A stretch of DNA of 64,000 nucleotides from Pelecanus crispus (GCF_030463565.1 NC_134660.1:1786001-1850000), one strand, 5' to 3'; counted from the stretch's first letter, positions 22,601-37,600 are shown. A program made the numbers and translations. Notes: generated from the letters alone by a model not told the origin.

Positions 22601-25600
22601 AGGAGCGGCTGGGGGGTCCCGAGTAGGGGCTGTGCGGGCTCTGCCCTGGCTGCACGTCCACCAGCCGGCCATCGGCCATCTTCTGCGGGGACGAGGGGGG
22701 CATGCGGAAACCTAAGCCAGGTCCGTACGTGTCGCTGTAAATGGGCGCATTGGGCTTGTACAGGCTGTCCTCCAGCTCCGTCTGCAAGGCGGCCGCTGAG
22801 TAGGTGCTGAGGGAGCGAACGGAGCCCCGCTTGTACAGCCCCCCCGAGTAGCCGAAAGGGTCTCCCATGCCAGCCAGGGACTGGGTGGAGGTGATGCTGA
22901 GCCGGCCCTCGTGCACCATGCCGTAGGGATCGGCATACAGCCCCTCGTTCTTCACCAGCACCACGTTCTTCCCGGCCAGGTCCTCATCCGGCTTCACGTC
23001 CCGGCGCTCCAGGATGGCGCTGGGGCTGGGCGAGACGCCCTGGGCAGGCGGCAGGTTGGAGAGACGCTCGCTGTGATGGACGGGGCTGCCGGCGTAGGAG
23101 GGCGGGCGGCCCCCGCTGTAGGACATGCGGGAGCGGGATGGGGAGGAGGACTGGAGCACTGGCGGAGGGGAGCCGGAGGCGAGGTGGGAAGCTGGGGACA
23201 TGTTGTTCAGCCGGCGGGTGGGAGACGACTCCCTGGAGGTGTACACCATCTCCCTCTGCGGAAAGGGGCGGCGGGGGTCAGCACCGCGTCCCTGCGGGCC
23301 GGCCCCCTGCCCGTGCCCTGCCTGGCTGGGACCCTGCCTCGCCGCACCCCTCCAAGGACCAAGATCCCGTCCAGGAGCGGGATGATTTATTCTGATGAAT
23401 CCCCTAATTATCATGTTTATTACCCTGCTGTCAGGCCCCAAACATCCATTCTCTTAAAGTAACACTTAACACTGGAACCGGGCAAGACGAATCGCGGTCG
23501 TTGCTCCTTCCTCAAACACACGCAATTACCAGCCCCCGTCGCCATCGCTTTCTCCCTTTAGTGGTCCCAGCCCGCTGGGTGCCCCGAAACCGCGGGCTCT
23601 CCCCGTCGCACCCCGGCCCCTCTTACCCTCAGGTCGCCATTGGTGATGTGCGAGGCTGGGAACGAGGCGTAGAGCGGCTCTTTCCGGTAGATTTTAATGA
23701 TGCTTCTGTCCTGGATATCGCTGAAAGGAGAGGCAGAGCCGTGAGCATCCCGGACAGGCAGCCGCCGAGCCCCCAGCGAGTCCCAGCCACAGGACTGCAC
23801 CCACAGCCACCCTTCTGCTTTCATCCCGCTAATTCCCTTGCTTGTGATGCCCTTAAAGAAAGGCAAATCAATCTGCGGCGGATTTCTGAGCCCCCCACCC
23901 TCACCGGACATCCTCCAGCTCGTAGAAGACGTTGCGCGACTCGTCCTTGATGAGGATGGCAGTGTTGGGAGACTTCAGCATCCCCATGGTGAGCTTCTGG
24001 GGGAACATGTGGACAATGAGGGCGTGCAGGGTGTCCATGCTGCTGATCTCGTGGGTGATGTGGACGCGCCTCGTCTCGTCCCCAAACTGCAGGAAAAGGA
24101 CCCCTGGAAGCAGAGGGAGCAGAAAGCGGTGAGGTGTGCCTGCACCCCTTCTGCACGCAACGCCGAAGAGGTGCCGAGGCCAGCGATGCGGGTTTGCCCA
24201 CCTGCTTGCAGGTCTCTGCGCACGCCCGACTGAAGGCTCGGGCACCTCGGTGCCACCCAACCTCACCCTGGAGCAGCGAGGCTTAAGGCAGCTCATCCCC
24301 CTCAGCCCCCCGACACAGCGTGTGATGCCCCCCCCGCTCCTCCTGGGGTTATTTGGGCAGCTACAAACCCATCCCACACGCGGCACACGCCGGCATCTGC
24401 CGGCAGAGGCGGGCAGAGATGGTTGGTGGTGGCCGGGCAGGTACGCGCTGCCCGTCCCGGGGGATGCCGAGCCCCCAGGGTACCTGGCGATCGCAGCTTC
24501 GTCTGGCTGGTGGACCGGGACAAGGGCAAGCTCTGCCGGAACCGGTTCATCCTGTTGAACCCCAGGGGCAGCTCCGCTTCCGACATGGTTTCCAGGGATT
24601 CAGCCGAGGCGAAGGAGAGTTTGGCTTGATCGGCCAAGCCGGGCTGGGAGCCCTGGGAGTGCCGGGAGCTCCTCGTCTGGAAGGGAAGAGGGGAGAGGTC
24701 AGAGGAGAGCTGCGCTGGGTTCCCCAGCCCCGGTCTGCTCCCCTGGACACAGCAGCGTGCTGCTCCCACATTTCCTCCGGAGCCCGGCGCCGGGATGGAG
24801 AGGCTTAGGTGAGGCTGAGCCGCATCCAGGGATGCTCAGTCCTGGATCCCCGGCTGAGTCAGCACGCCGACGTGGTCCGGATGCGGTGCCAGCTCGAGGC
24901 CTCCTCCATCTCCTGCTCTAAGCATGTACAACCATTTACCGTCCCCTTGTCTCCCGCAATCGTCGCTCACGTTTTCTGCTTCAGGCTGGCAGCGCTCTGC
25001 ATTTCAAAGCCTCCCGGTGCCGTTCCAGGCGCCTTTGAGTTCCCCCACCGGCAACCCACTCGAAATAAAACCAGCGCTAGCTAGCTGGTGACAGAGCCAG
25101 GGCTCGCATGCAAGCACTGGAATAACCTTAGCAATTACAGGAGGTTACACATCCATTACGCCAATGAACCAGCTCCCGGGAAACATAAATGCCTGGCTTA
25201 TTCTGGAAGCAAAGCAGCGGCAAGGTTTATGGCTGCCTGAGCTGGGGGAAAGTAATGGGTTTGGGTTCATAGCGGTAAAAATTTAATATGCCGGGAGTCC
25301 AATTTCACACGGCCAAGCGTATATCCACTGCATAAAAGTTTAGGCTTACGGACATGGGCTTTCTGCACAAACATCTCCAAACACGCAGCCGGGTCCCCGT
25401 GCCACAGGTACCCGCCCGGCAGCGGAGCGAACGCCGCCTGTCAATACCCTAAAATACAAGGCTTGATTTTCCAGACACATGTTTAACGTTGGCAAATCGA
25501 ACGGAGAGAACAAACAGCTCCTGGGGTGTGGAAAAGGCGGCATGGAAGGGACAACAGCTCTATTTTAAGACCAAAAAGAAAAATCAATATGAAATGATAA

Positions 25601-28600
25601 CAGCCATCATCATCATTTAAATTAGACATTAATTGGAAGATTTAATTAATCCTGCGGGGCGGAGTTTTCTAGGACTTGAAATGTTCTCGCTGTAGCTAAT
25701 TGCTGGAAAATTGACTGCTTAGTTTTGTTGTTGTTGTTTTAGCACAAAGCATGCTGGCAGCGCAGATGCTTAAAGTCTTACATCAAGAAACGCAAGCGGG
25801 GCTGGACTGAGCCTGGGCCAGCGCATCCCCCAGCACCATCCCCGGGGGGCTTCGCGGCGGGCAAGGAAGCTGCAGTGAGCTCTCCTCTCCCCCGTGTTCA
25901 CGGCGTGCGGGTTTTTGGGGTGTAGCAGCTGGGTTTTGGGGCTCCCCGCCCTTGTACAGCCCCGGGAAACCTTGAGGGCTCTGGTCTCCCATCTTTGCCT
26001 TGCTCCGGGTCGGCGGTGCCGTCCCCCAGCTCCCGACCCAGGATGGATCCTTGGCCGCAGGGACAGGGCAGGCAGCACCCGGCCAGGATGCGACCCACGC
26101 TGCCAGGGCTGCACCCCAGCCTGGCGTTGCCCTCCTGGCTTTGCCCTCCTGGCAGCCCCTTCCTCTCCGCTCCTTGTGCTGCTCCGTGCCAGCAGGGCTC
26201 GCCCTGCCCCATCTCCCCCCACCCAAACACCCCCCAAGCAGAGCCCACGTCCAGACTGGGCTTTAAAAGCTGTCGAGCTTTCACAGGAGATGACAGAAGG
26301 CCGTTGGCTCACGCCCCCCCTCCCCAGGATGTGTTTCGCCTGGAGAAAATAATCATAAGAAAAAATTGATTTTGCCCAGGGGGGGATTGCTGCCTCCCCC
26401 TCCCCGTGGCACGACGGGACGGCTGAGACCGCGTTGCCATGTAGCATCCTTGTTGCTAAGGGCTGTCGCGGTGTGCGTGCCTTGGCACATCACCCCAGCG
26501 CACCGCGGTCCCTACAGCCCCTATAGCTCAGCACCCCAGCGCACCACGGTCCCTACAGCCCCTATAGCACAGCACCCCAGCGCACCGCGGTCCCTACGGC
26601 CCCTATGGCACAGCACCCCAACGCACCGCGGTCCTTACAGCCCCCATAGCACAGCACCCCAACGCACCGCGGTCCCTACGGCCCCCATAGCACAGCACCC
26701 CAATGCACCTCGGTCCCTACGGCCCCTAGAGCACAGCACCCCAACGCACCATGGTCCCTACAGCCCCTATAGCACAGCACCCCAACGCACCGCGGTCCCT
26801 ACGGCCCCCAGAGCACAGCACCCCAATGCACCGCGGTCCCTACGGCCCCTATGGCACAGCACCCCAACGCACCGCGGTCCCTACAGCCCCTATAGCACAG
26901 CACCCCAACGCACCGCGGTCCCTACAGCCCCTATAGCTCAGCACCCCAACGCACCGCAGTCCCTGTAGCCCCTATAGCACAGCACCCCAACGCACCGCGG
27001 TCCCTACGGCCCCCAGAGCACAGCACCCCAACGCACTGTGGTCCCTATAGCACAGCACCCCAACGCACCGCGGTCCCTACGGCCCCCAGAGCACAGCACC
27101 CCAACGCACTGTGGTCCCTATAGCACAGCACCCCAACGCACCGCGGTCCCTACAGCACAGCACCCCAACGCACCGCAGTCCCTACAGCCCCTATAGCACA
27201 GCACCCCAACGCACCGCAGTCCCTACAGCCCCTATAGCTCAGCACCCCAACGCACCGCAGTCCCTGTAGCCCCTATAGCACAGCACCCCAACGCACCGCG
27301 GTCCCTACTGCCCCCATAGCACAGCACCCCAACGCACCGCGGTCCCTACGGCCCCCATAGCACAGCACCCCAACGCACCGCGGTCCCTATGGCCCCCATA
27401 GCACAGCACCCCAACACACCATGGTCCCTACAGCCCCTATAGCACAGCACCCCAACGCACCGCAGTCCCTACGGCCCCTATAGCACAGCACCCCAACACA
27501 CCACAGTCCCTATGGCCCCTATAGCACAGCACCCCAACGCACTGTGGTCCCTATAGCACAGCACCCCAACGCACCGCGGTCCCTACGGCCCCCAGAGCAC
27601 AGCACCCCAACGCACCGCGGTCCCTATGGCCCCCATAGCACAGCACCCCAACACACCATGGTCCCTACAGCCCCTATAGCACAGCACCCCAACGCACCGC
27701 AGTCCCTACGGCCCCTATAGCACAGCACCCCAACACACCACAGTCCCTATGGCCCCTATAGCACAGCACCCCAACGCACTGTGGTCCCTATAGCACAGCA
27801 CCCCAACGCACCGCGGTCCCTACGGCCCCCAGAGCACAGCACCCCAACGCACCGCGGTCCCTATGGCCCCCATAGCACAGCACCCCAACACACCATGGTC
27901 CCTACAGCCCCTATAGCACAGCACCCCAACGCACCGCAGTCCCTACGGCCCCTATAGCACAGCACCCCAACACACCACAGTCCCTATGGCCCCTATAGCA
28001 CAGCACCCCAACGCACTGTGGTCCCTATAGCACAGCACCCCAACGCACCGCGGTCCCTACGGCCCCCAGAGCACAGCACCCCAACGCACCGCGGTCCCTG
28101 TAGCCCCTAGAGCACAGCACCCCAATGCACCGCGGTCCCTACGGCCCCCATAGCACAGCACCCCAACACACCACAGTCCCTACGGCCCCTATAGCACAGC
28201 ACCCCAACGCACTGTGGTCCCTATAGCACAGCACCCCAACACACCGTGGTCCCTATGGCCCCCATAGCACAGCACCCCAACACACCATGGTCCCTACAGC
28301 CCCTATAGCACAGCACCCCAATGCACCGCGGTCCCTATAGCACAGCACCCCAACGCACCGCAGTCCCTACGGCCCCTATAGCACAGCACCCCAACACACC
28401 ACAGTCCCTACGGCCCCTATAGCACAGCACCCCAACACACCACAGTCCCTACGGCCCCTATAGCACAGCACCCCAACGCACTGTGGTCCCTATAGCACAG
28501 CACCCCAACGCACCGCGGTCCCTATGGCCCCCATAGCACAGCACCCCAACGCACCGCGGTCCCTACGGCCCCTATAGCACAGCACCCCAACACACTACAG

Positions 28601-31600
28601 TCCCTACGGCCCCTATAGCACAGCACCCCAACGCACCGCGGTCCCTATAGCACAGCACCCCAACGCACCGCGGTCCCTGTTGCCTGCGGGGCGGCTGCGG
28701 GAGCAGGGCGGCGGGCAGAGCTGCCTTGCTCCAGGTGAGCCTGGACCTCTCCTGCCTTCTGCCTCTGCCCCAGGGTCGCAGCTGACCTCAAGTAATTAAG
28801 CTCATCTGATGAAGCTAATTATGGCATCAGTCAAAGAAAAAAAAAAAAAAAAAAAGGAAAAAAAGGGCAAGATGGAAATTAATGGATTTTTAGCCTGGAA
28901 GGGACCGTTCTGGCCTGATGCTCGGCACAGCGTGCTCAGGGAACGGCTCTCCCGGCGCGAGCAGGGACCCAGCGGCCCCGCACAGCCCTCGCTGGCACCA
29001 AGGCAAGAGCTGCACCCCCCTCCCCGGCCCCCCTCGCTGCAGGGCACCTCCGCGGGCACGGGACCCTCCGCTGCTGGCAACACGAGCCCCGGGCCCACGC
29101 AGGATGCCGGCGAGCTGGAAAGGACAGAGGCTGCGGCGTGAGGGGGGGTCTCCAAGTGCTGTTGGGGGGAGGGGGTCTCTGCCATTTCTTGCCTGCGGCC
29201 ATTTCGGCCACACCGACTTTGCCGGGGGCACGGCCGCGGGACCCCGGTGCCCGCGGAGCCTTGCAGCAGCGGCGGGGAGCCGAGGTGCCCGGCGAGGGGG
29301 GAGCACAGCGGCCGCTCCGTCCTTGGCCTCCAGCAGACCATTAACGAGGCAACTCCGAGGGAATTGGGTTTTATTGCTCTGCCTTGCTAATGACTTATGC
29401 TGCTATAAGATAATACGTAACTGACAACTCAGCCCCCGCACATCCTGCCTCCCGCCCCTGCCACCGGCCGCTGCCGACGTGGCACGGCAGCCCCCGGCAG
29501 CCCCCGGGGCGGCTCCGCTTCCCCCCCAGCCCCATCCACCGCGCTCGCAGCCCTCCCGGAGTAGGTGGCACCTGAGCACAGTCACCGAGGCCGTGGCGCA
29601 CCCCGAGCACGTCGCGACCTGACACTTTCAAGCAGCTTCATCCATCACCGTGGAGTCTAAAATGGGTGCCCAGGTCCCTGCTTGGCTGGAGATGCTTTGG
29701 GAGGGGCCCAATCCTGCCTTGCTGGTGCCACCCTGGGATGAACAGTGCCTGGACATGTCCATGCCAGTGTCTGCACCCGCAGGATGGATGTCCCCTGCTG
29801 TCACGGGGGAACGTGTCACCCCGCCGAGCGCTGCCCCGCTGTCCGTCCGGAGGAGCGGGAGATGCGGGGCTGCGGGTGCTGCTCCGGTCCTGGGGGCACG
29901 CAAGGCTCCGGCTCCCCGGGTGCCTGCCGGGGCCTGTGCTTGGTGTGCGTGGGCTGAGCCTTCAATCCGATGCAGGATGAAAATAAACATCAACCCCTTG
30001 CCACCGTCTCCGGAAGGGAAAGGGTATTCTCTGCCTGGCCCGGACCGTATCACGCACCCCAGCCAAGGGGGAGGTAGCAAAGGCTGCAACAGTCCAGTAC
30101 CGAGCACGCAGTAACGATCCTAATATCCCGCTTCGGGAGCACCTTCCATCCCAAAGGCCTCGCCTTCCCGCCTGCCTGCTGCCTACGGAATCCCCACGGC
30201 CAGACCACGGCGAGGATCGGTGCTGGCACCCACCCAGGGCACTGCTCCGCACGTTGCCGGCTGCGGCCACGCAGGATCCCACCCCACGCAGCTCCCAGCC
30301 GGCGAAGGCTCTAGGGGTGCAGGATAAATCCCAGCTGCTGCAGCAGCGCTTTGCAGGGAGGTGACCAAAACCCAGCCTGGACCCCCAGCCTGGGAGCAAA
30401 GGCGTTTTCGCCCCCTGCTTCTCAGTTATGCCCCCCCAAGGGGTTGTGCCTGAGCCCAGACCCCCCCACGAAGGACTCGGTCTCCCGCGGCTTCAGAAGA
30501 GCCTGAGGTCCCCCGTGGGCACCGAGATCTTTCCCCGCGGTGTCTGAAACCCACCCGCGGTGGCAGCGAGGGGCTGGAGGCGAGAGGACGCAGCTCTCCC
30601 GCTCGCTGTCCCTGCGCCGCGGCGATGCCACGCTGGGAGATGACCCATTTCTTGCTGAACCAGCGTCGCAGCGCAGGGTTAATCCGGGGCTGGGCTGATT
30701 TCTGTCCAGGCAGCTCGTGCTGGGAGCTGGTGGGGCTGGGCTGGCTCAGCCCCCAGCTCAGGGGCAGCAGCAGCAGCATCTCCCCCGATCCCAGGATCCC
30801 GGCGCCTGCCCCGCACCACGGCTCGGAGCGTGGGAAGCAGCGGGTTCACGGCCAGGGAGCGAAGGGAAAGGCGAAGGAGCGCAGCTGCCCAAAAGCAAAA
30901 CAAAAGCCGCCCAAGGCCGTGGGGCAGCGGTGCGGGAGCTCCGGCTCCAGCTGGCACGGCGGGTGGGAATGGTGGCAGCTCGCTTTTGGGAGGGCAGAGT
31001 GCCGGTGGCCACCAAGGTCAGGGCGACGGCAGCCCCTCCTGGGGAAGAAACCTGCCCTTTGCCAGGCAGCGGTTTAAAGCCCCTGGGAGCCTCCTGCGTG
31101 CCAGAGCAGAGGAAATCGTGCTGGTGCGGAAGCGTCAGCAAAGCTTTGCACCCTGGGAGCGCTCCATGGGTGCTATTTTGGTGGTTCTCCCAGCAAAAAC
31201 CCACTCGCAAAGCACCTGCCCACCCCCTCCAGGCCCCTCCTGCGAAAGGCAGCGGGAGGACCCCCCCCACGCCGGCGGGGACAGGAGCATCCCCGGCCCC
31301 TCCACGCCTCCCTGGGAGTCTTATATAAAAGAGGTGGGATGGGGAACGGGGGGAGACTTGGGGGCTTTTGTCTTTTATCTCCCCAGAGCTAAAAAAAGAT
31401 ACAATTAAGCGATTCTTTTAGCTCCTAAAACTCCCAACAATCCCTTTACTGTCAGCACAGAAGCAGCTTCATTATATCTGCCTGGCTAGATAAGGATGAT
31501 CCTCTCCTTCTCCCCCCTCCCTTCTTCTTGTCCCCATCCCTCCCTCCCTTCTTCCACACCCCTCTCCAATATTTCCTTCCCCAGCTTTGCGGGCTGAGTG

Positions 31601-34600
31601 CTCAGGGCTGGAGGGAGCGGGGGAAGGAGCCGAGGTGCCAGCGGTGTTTGGGGGACCTGGGCGAGGAGCGGGGCTGTCCCTCTGGACCCGGTGGGGATGG
31701 GCACCGCGGTTATCCCGCTGGAGCAGGGGCAAGCAGCGGAGCTGCTGGGTCTCGGATGGAGAGCAGAGATGGCTGCAGGGAAGGGGGGGAGAGTTTAGGA
31801 GAGGAGCAGGGGGACCAGGGGCACAGAGGAAGGTGGCAGGAGTTTGGAGGGAGCAGAGCTAGGGCAGAGGAGCAGCTCTGGACCTCCTGCAGGGCACTTA
31901 AAAGAAGATAGGAGGGGGAGGGGGGGGGAAATTAAAAAAAAAAAAGCGTGGGGATAGGATCCTGCCCTGGGACTGAGCCGGGCACTGCGCAGCTGTTCCT
32001 GTGCAAAAGTCAAAGCCACCGGAGCTGGTCGCGCTCATTAATATTTCCACTCACTTCCTCAGGCAGGCAGCAAGCCTGACCTGCAAAGGGACCCTCGGGG
32101 ACGGAGCAGAGGGTTTGTCTCGGGGACGGAGCAGAGGGTTTGTCTCGGGGACGGAGCAGAGGGTTTGTCACAGCCCAGGCAGCCGAGCCCCCGCCAGCGC
32201 CTTGCTCCGACCCACGCCGGGCTGCGAGGGCGGTGTCGGACCCCACCTGAGAAGAAAGCAGCCATTTCAGGCCCGTTTCTGCCTGACCCCGCTGTACCCC
32301 ACACGCACGCCGGCACGCAGCGACCTGCAGTGCTCAGGGGTGTTTCAGCCATGGTAAGAATATTATTTGCAACACGGAGGCCGGGCAGTAGAAGGGGGGT
32401 CCCCGAGCACCCTGCTGAGACATGCGCAGGGCTCCTCTCCCCTCGACCTAGCACCCAGCCCAGCTCAGCCGTGCTCTGCAGTCTGGCATAGAGGCCAGCC
32501 CCTCTCTCCCCAAAAAAAACCAGCCGGGACAGCCAGAACGCAGCCCGCAAGCACCAATACAGACCTGTACTCACAGCTGGGATGGATAAGCCCTCGCTGT
32601 GCCAATGTCACAGGCAGCGCCGGACCCCGAGCTCAGCGTCTCTCCAGGACCCCATCGTCACCAGGCGAAGCAGCCCGGGCTGCGCTGGGCGGCTGCTGCG
32701 GGGCTGGGTCCGGCGGCAGCCCCCAGACCCCCCCAGCTCATGCTCCATCCTGCCCCGTTGGCACGGACGATGCGCTGGAGCGCGGTGGGGCCGGCCGGGC
32801 ATCGCCCTTGCACGGGCAGACAGAGCCCTGCAAAGGTCCCGGGCAGCCGCGCTGCTCAGCCACGCTGCCACCTTCCCAGCTCCCCACTGTTTGCAGCTCC
32901 TCTGCCGTGCCACATGATGGGATAAAGGCAAGGGCTCCCTAAAATCCGCTCGGGCCAGCTTGGGAAACAGCTGGCATGGAGCTGGCAAGCCCAGCCCTGG
33001 GCAAAGCAACGCAACCGGTTATTTACCGCGTACATAAACCGTACATAAACCCCCGGCTCCAGCCCCCGGTTGGACACTGATCTAGATTAATTCCTCATAA
33101 TCCCGCTCTCATTTAATCCAGCATCTGACTACAGGTCCCATCTGGTGGTGTGCTGAGCGACCGGGATGGGCGCTGGAGCTCGGCACGCCGATGGTCCGGG
33201 CTGTGCTGGGGATGAGGAGACCCCACCAGCCTCCAGCTGCAATGCTGGGAGCGGGGAAGGATGTTCTGGCATCGCTGCTGCGCGATGCTCGAGCCATCGC
33301 TGAGCTGTGCCGGGAGTCACCCTGGGCTCTCGCTGCGGGACCAGGGTGAGCCGCTGCACCTTTCCGTGCCATCTCCTGGCACAGCATCCCTCGGAGCCGG
33401 CACTGGGAAGAGCCATGGGAGAGGGTAACAGGACCCCTCAGCGGGGTCCCGCCTGATGCTTCTTGGACCTTTGCTCTCCATCACTCTTCTCCATCCCTGC
33501 CTATCTCCGTATATATAAAAAAATAATAAAAATAGCTATAAAAAAAAAAAATCTATTTCTCTCAGGCATTACCTGCATCCCTACCCCTGCCTGCGTGCGC
33601 ATCCTCTCGCGCCGGTGCTCACGGCCTCCTGCCCTGAATTCCCAGACTTTGGCTCACTGGAGCTAGAGGGGACCATCCTTCCCGGCAGTGCGGGGCCCGT
33701 GACGCCGCAGCGCACCCTGCGCAGCGCAGAGCCAGCGTGCCAGCAGCTGGACGGGACGGTCCATATTTGCAAGCTAGAGCCGAAGGGGAGCATCTCTGAA
33801 AGCCTGGCCCAGAGCACTGCTCCCAGCCCGCGCCGTTCCCTGGGGAAATGGATCTCAGAAACAAAGGGATGGGGAAAAAACAACAGACACAGTCCCTTCG
33901 CCTTCCCCACACCTGGAAAAGCCTTTCCATGGGCATCGCAGGTGTAACCCCCATCCCCAAACACACGGGCTCAGTGCTGCTTCACCGGGCTGCTCCAGAA
34001 CAGAGCCGAGCCTCCTCCATCCCATCCTTTAGAAAAATGTGTCTGTGCTAGGGCACCGGGAAAGCCTCTCCCTGCGGAGCGGGGAGATGCTCTCAATGCC
34101 CAGAGGAGGGGGCTGGGGACCCTGGCCCCGCTGGGAGCCCACCTGGGCGAGCAGACCCTTAGGGTGGGCTGGGAAGCGGAGCCGGAGCCTTGGCTGCTCT
34201 GCGCTGCCAGCGAAGGTCAGCAGCGAATCAAGCTGTTAGCAAAGCTGGGAGAAAAACAACATCTGTCCCTCCCGCAGCTCTGCTTCTGTCAACATTTCCA
34301 AGGAAAATTTTAAATGCAATTTGAAACTTTTTTTTGTGAAGCAGCTCTGAGAGCTGTTAAAGAAACAGAGGCAGGGGAGGGAGGGAGGGATTTCCAGGAA
34401 CCTGTCCTGCAACGTTCCCCCCGCCCCGGCACTTCTCTGCCTGCCTGACGCCATCACATCACGGGGGGTTTCAGCCAGGCCAGCCTGGTCCCACTGGTTT
34501 GCTCAGGGACAATTCAGCCCAGGTCTCAGCAAAGCGGTACCTGCCCTTCCCTCCCTCCAAGATGCTGGGATGAGAGCCCGGCACCTCGGTCCCCTCCTGA

Positions 34601-37600
34601 GCCCCAGTAATGGCTGGAGGGGGGCTGGGGGGGCTGTGCCGTGAGTGCCCCGGGGTGTGGGACAGCGGCGCTTTGCAAAAACGAACTCCAGCTGCTGTCT
34701 GGAGAACTCCCTTGAGGTTCCCCAGCCTGCCCACCTCTCACCATCAGGAGCCTGGCCACCACCCAACGCGGCGCTGACCCCTCTGCAAACAAACCGACGC
34801 CAGCGCATCACAAACCGCTCCATTCACTCCTTCCTTCATTCATTCCTAACGAACTCTGCTCATCCTTAATTATTGATGCTCCCAGAGAGTGAGTCAGCAA
34901 AGAGCCGCCGGCTATTTTGTAAGAGGAGCAGAGCCCAGGTAACGGGACACTTCCCCAGCAACCACCTCACCTCCAGCCTGGCTGCAAATCCCTCCTGGGG
35001 AGCATTCCCGACCAGCACGCAGCATCCCCAGCTGGGATGCAGCATCCCTGGCACCTGCGCATCACCTTGCCGCTGCCTCCCCAGCCCAGGCATCAGCTTC
35101 CCAGTTTCAAACCAGTCTCAGCCAGGGCAGCCCAGCTGCCCCAGTACAGCCTGCCCGGGGCCGTGGTGCCACCCTCCTCCCGCACGTCCCAGCTCCGGCG
35201 CTTGATCCCAGCGAGCTGGGTGCAACTGAACCCCTCGGCATCCCTGTGCAGCGTTCCACACCAGCTCCACCAGCCAGGAGCGCTGAACTTCCGCAAAGCC
35301 TCCGTGCAGGGAGGGAATTCCAGCAGCCCAGCTCCTGCCTCCCGAGACGGAGGAGCCAGGAGATGCCCAGCTGGGAAGAAAAGGAGGAAAAACTGGAGGT
35401 AACTGGGGCTGCAGCAGCAAAGGTGGAAGAAATGAGAGGCCCAGGGTGCTCTGAGCATCGTACAAGGGATATACTGGGAGCCTCCCCCATCCAAGGGGCT
35501 TCTCTGTCCCCCTCCCCTCTCGCCCCGCCAGGGTCTCGCCACCAAATTAAAAGCGTACCGCTCACATCAGCAATAATTCATCCAACGTCTAATGCTCAAC
35601 ATTTTGTCAGGATTATCCCGATTAACCCAGAATTAATCCTGATCTCAACGTTAACAGGATTAGCGTTAAAATCGGATTAGTTTTTTAAACCGGACCCCTT
35701 GACTGAAGAAAGGGGCCTTCCCCACCAGATGTGCACAGCCTGCTACCAGCAGCCAGATGTGAGCGGGAGCCGGGCAGGAGCTTGCTGCCCTGCGATGGGC
35801 CCCACACAGGGGTGAAACGGGGTACCCCTACAGCAAGCAGCTCCGCGGCACCGGCATCTGTCGCCCCTGCCCTGCAAAACACGGGAGCTGCCCGGCCCTC
35901 CGAGGGCGAGGAGCAGGAGCCCGACACTCGGATGTCGTGTTTCCAAGCAGAAAACACCCTTTTGCCCTCGGACACGGGCCGGCCGGCTCCACGGGGGACA
36001 CGGGTGGCTGCTCTGCATTTTTTCCCCTTCTGGCTGCCACCAAGAGCCTCCCACCTTCGCCTGCCCGATGAATATTTAAAAGCCTGGATCCTCTGCAGCC
36101 TCATGAATATTGACGGCTGCTGCTTGCCCGCCACGGCGGCAGGCGCTCTCGGTCCCTCTCCGGGCACGGGCACGGGCACGGCGGCGGCTCAGCATCAGCG
36201 GGGCTGCCGGCACCACCTGCCCGGCAGGAGGGATCGGGATGTCTGCACAGGAGACGGCAGCTCCAAGGGCCATCCCTGCCGCACCGCACCGTGCATCCAG
36301 CCACGCTGAGGACTCAGGCCCCCAAACTCTGGTTTTCTTCCCAAAAGCGCAGCGGGGGAGCAGTCTTGCCGCTAGCAGTGGGGCAGCAGAAGGTCCTGGC
36401 ACCCAGGGCAGGGCTGGAGCTGGGACCACCCGTGGGCGAGGGGACGCGCCGTGCCCACTCATCCTCATCTCCCGGCGCTGGGTGCAACCTTGGCTCCCGC
36501 GGGGAGGGTAATCATTAACCTCCCAGCAAAGGCAGCCGTGCTTTTGTTCCCGGAGCTGTTTTTCCCGTGCCTCAAACAGGCATGTCCCGCCTGGCATCCG
36601 TGGGGAGCGGAGCATCCCTGCCTGAGACCCTGGGCAGATGGGCAGGGGGGTCCAGAAATAGGCCTGATCCAGCACCTCCCCTGAGGCTGAGGCGGTCCCA
36701 GGAGACGGATTATGGAGGGGTATGCGGGAGGAGATGCTTGTGGGGGTGAGGGTGCCAGTCCTGCCTCCATCCCTGCTACCCCGGCCCCGCGTGGCCGTTC
36801 ACCCCAGCCATCCCCTTCCTCGCACGCGGCCGCATTCAATCCCCACTCTCTGGCAACGCTGCCTTGTGTGACAGCATCTTCCAAAAATAAGCAAATTACT
36901 GCATCCTTCAGGGACACTGGTGGATGGGAAGCAAAGCCAAGTGTGAGAAAGCAGCAGAAAGGGGATGGGGAGGGGGAGAAGGGACAAGCCCTTGCTGGGG
37001 ATCGCAGGGCTGCAGCCAGCGAGGGAGGGCAGCCGGTGCAGGCTGTAAAGCAGCGGGGACGCTTGGGTTAGCAGCGCTAGCGACAGGGACGTCACGGTGA
37101 CAGGTGACAAGGCTCAGCGCTTTGGCATCTGAGGCATGATTTGCTTTAACAGCTGTATACAGGGAGGCCAGGCTCTGGTTAACATGTGCGGGTGCCTCTC
37201 GGGAAACAGGCTCAGAGGAGCTGGTTTGAAGTGAAAAAAAGGAACCAACGCAACAAAAAAAAAAAAAAACAAAAAACAACTTCAGCAGCAACAGCTGTAG
37301 GTAAAGAGAGCCCCAGATCTGGGACGCCGGCCCAGACGCCGCTGCAGGTCGTGCCGCTGCAGCTCCCCCGGGTACTCTCAGGCAAGTCACCCAGTCCCGC
37401 CGCACCTCAGTTTCCCCATTCCTACGCTAAAGGCGCTACGCTCATCCCTGCCGCGATAATAAATAGTGACAACGTCCAGGATCACCAGATAACCGAGCGC
37501 TTGGAGAGCAGCTCCCGGGGACGGGTCAGCAAAGCAGCGAGTGCCCCAAAAGCTGAGAGCAAGGAGGAGGTGGGAGCAGGCGCTCAGCAGCTGCGGAGTA

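Noticed and set aside
26366..26968. 200-codon + strand frame with repeated HSTPTHRGPYSP
   Set aside because: It is the 41-bp minisatellite read through; not a protein repeat under selection as far as can be seen.
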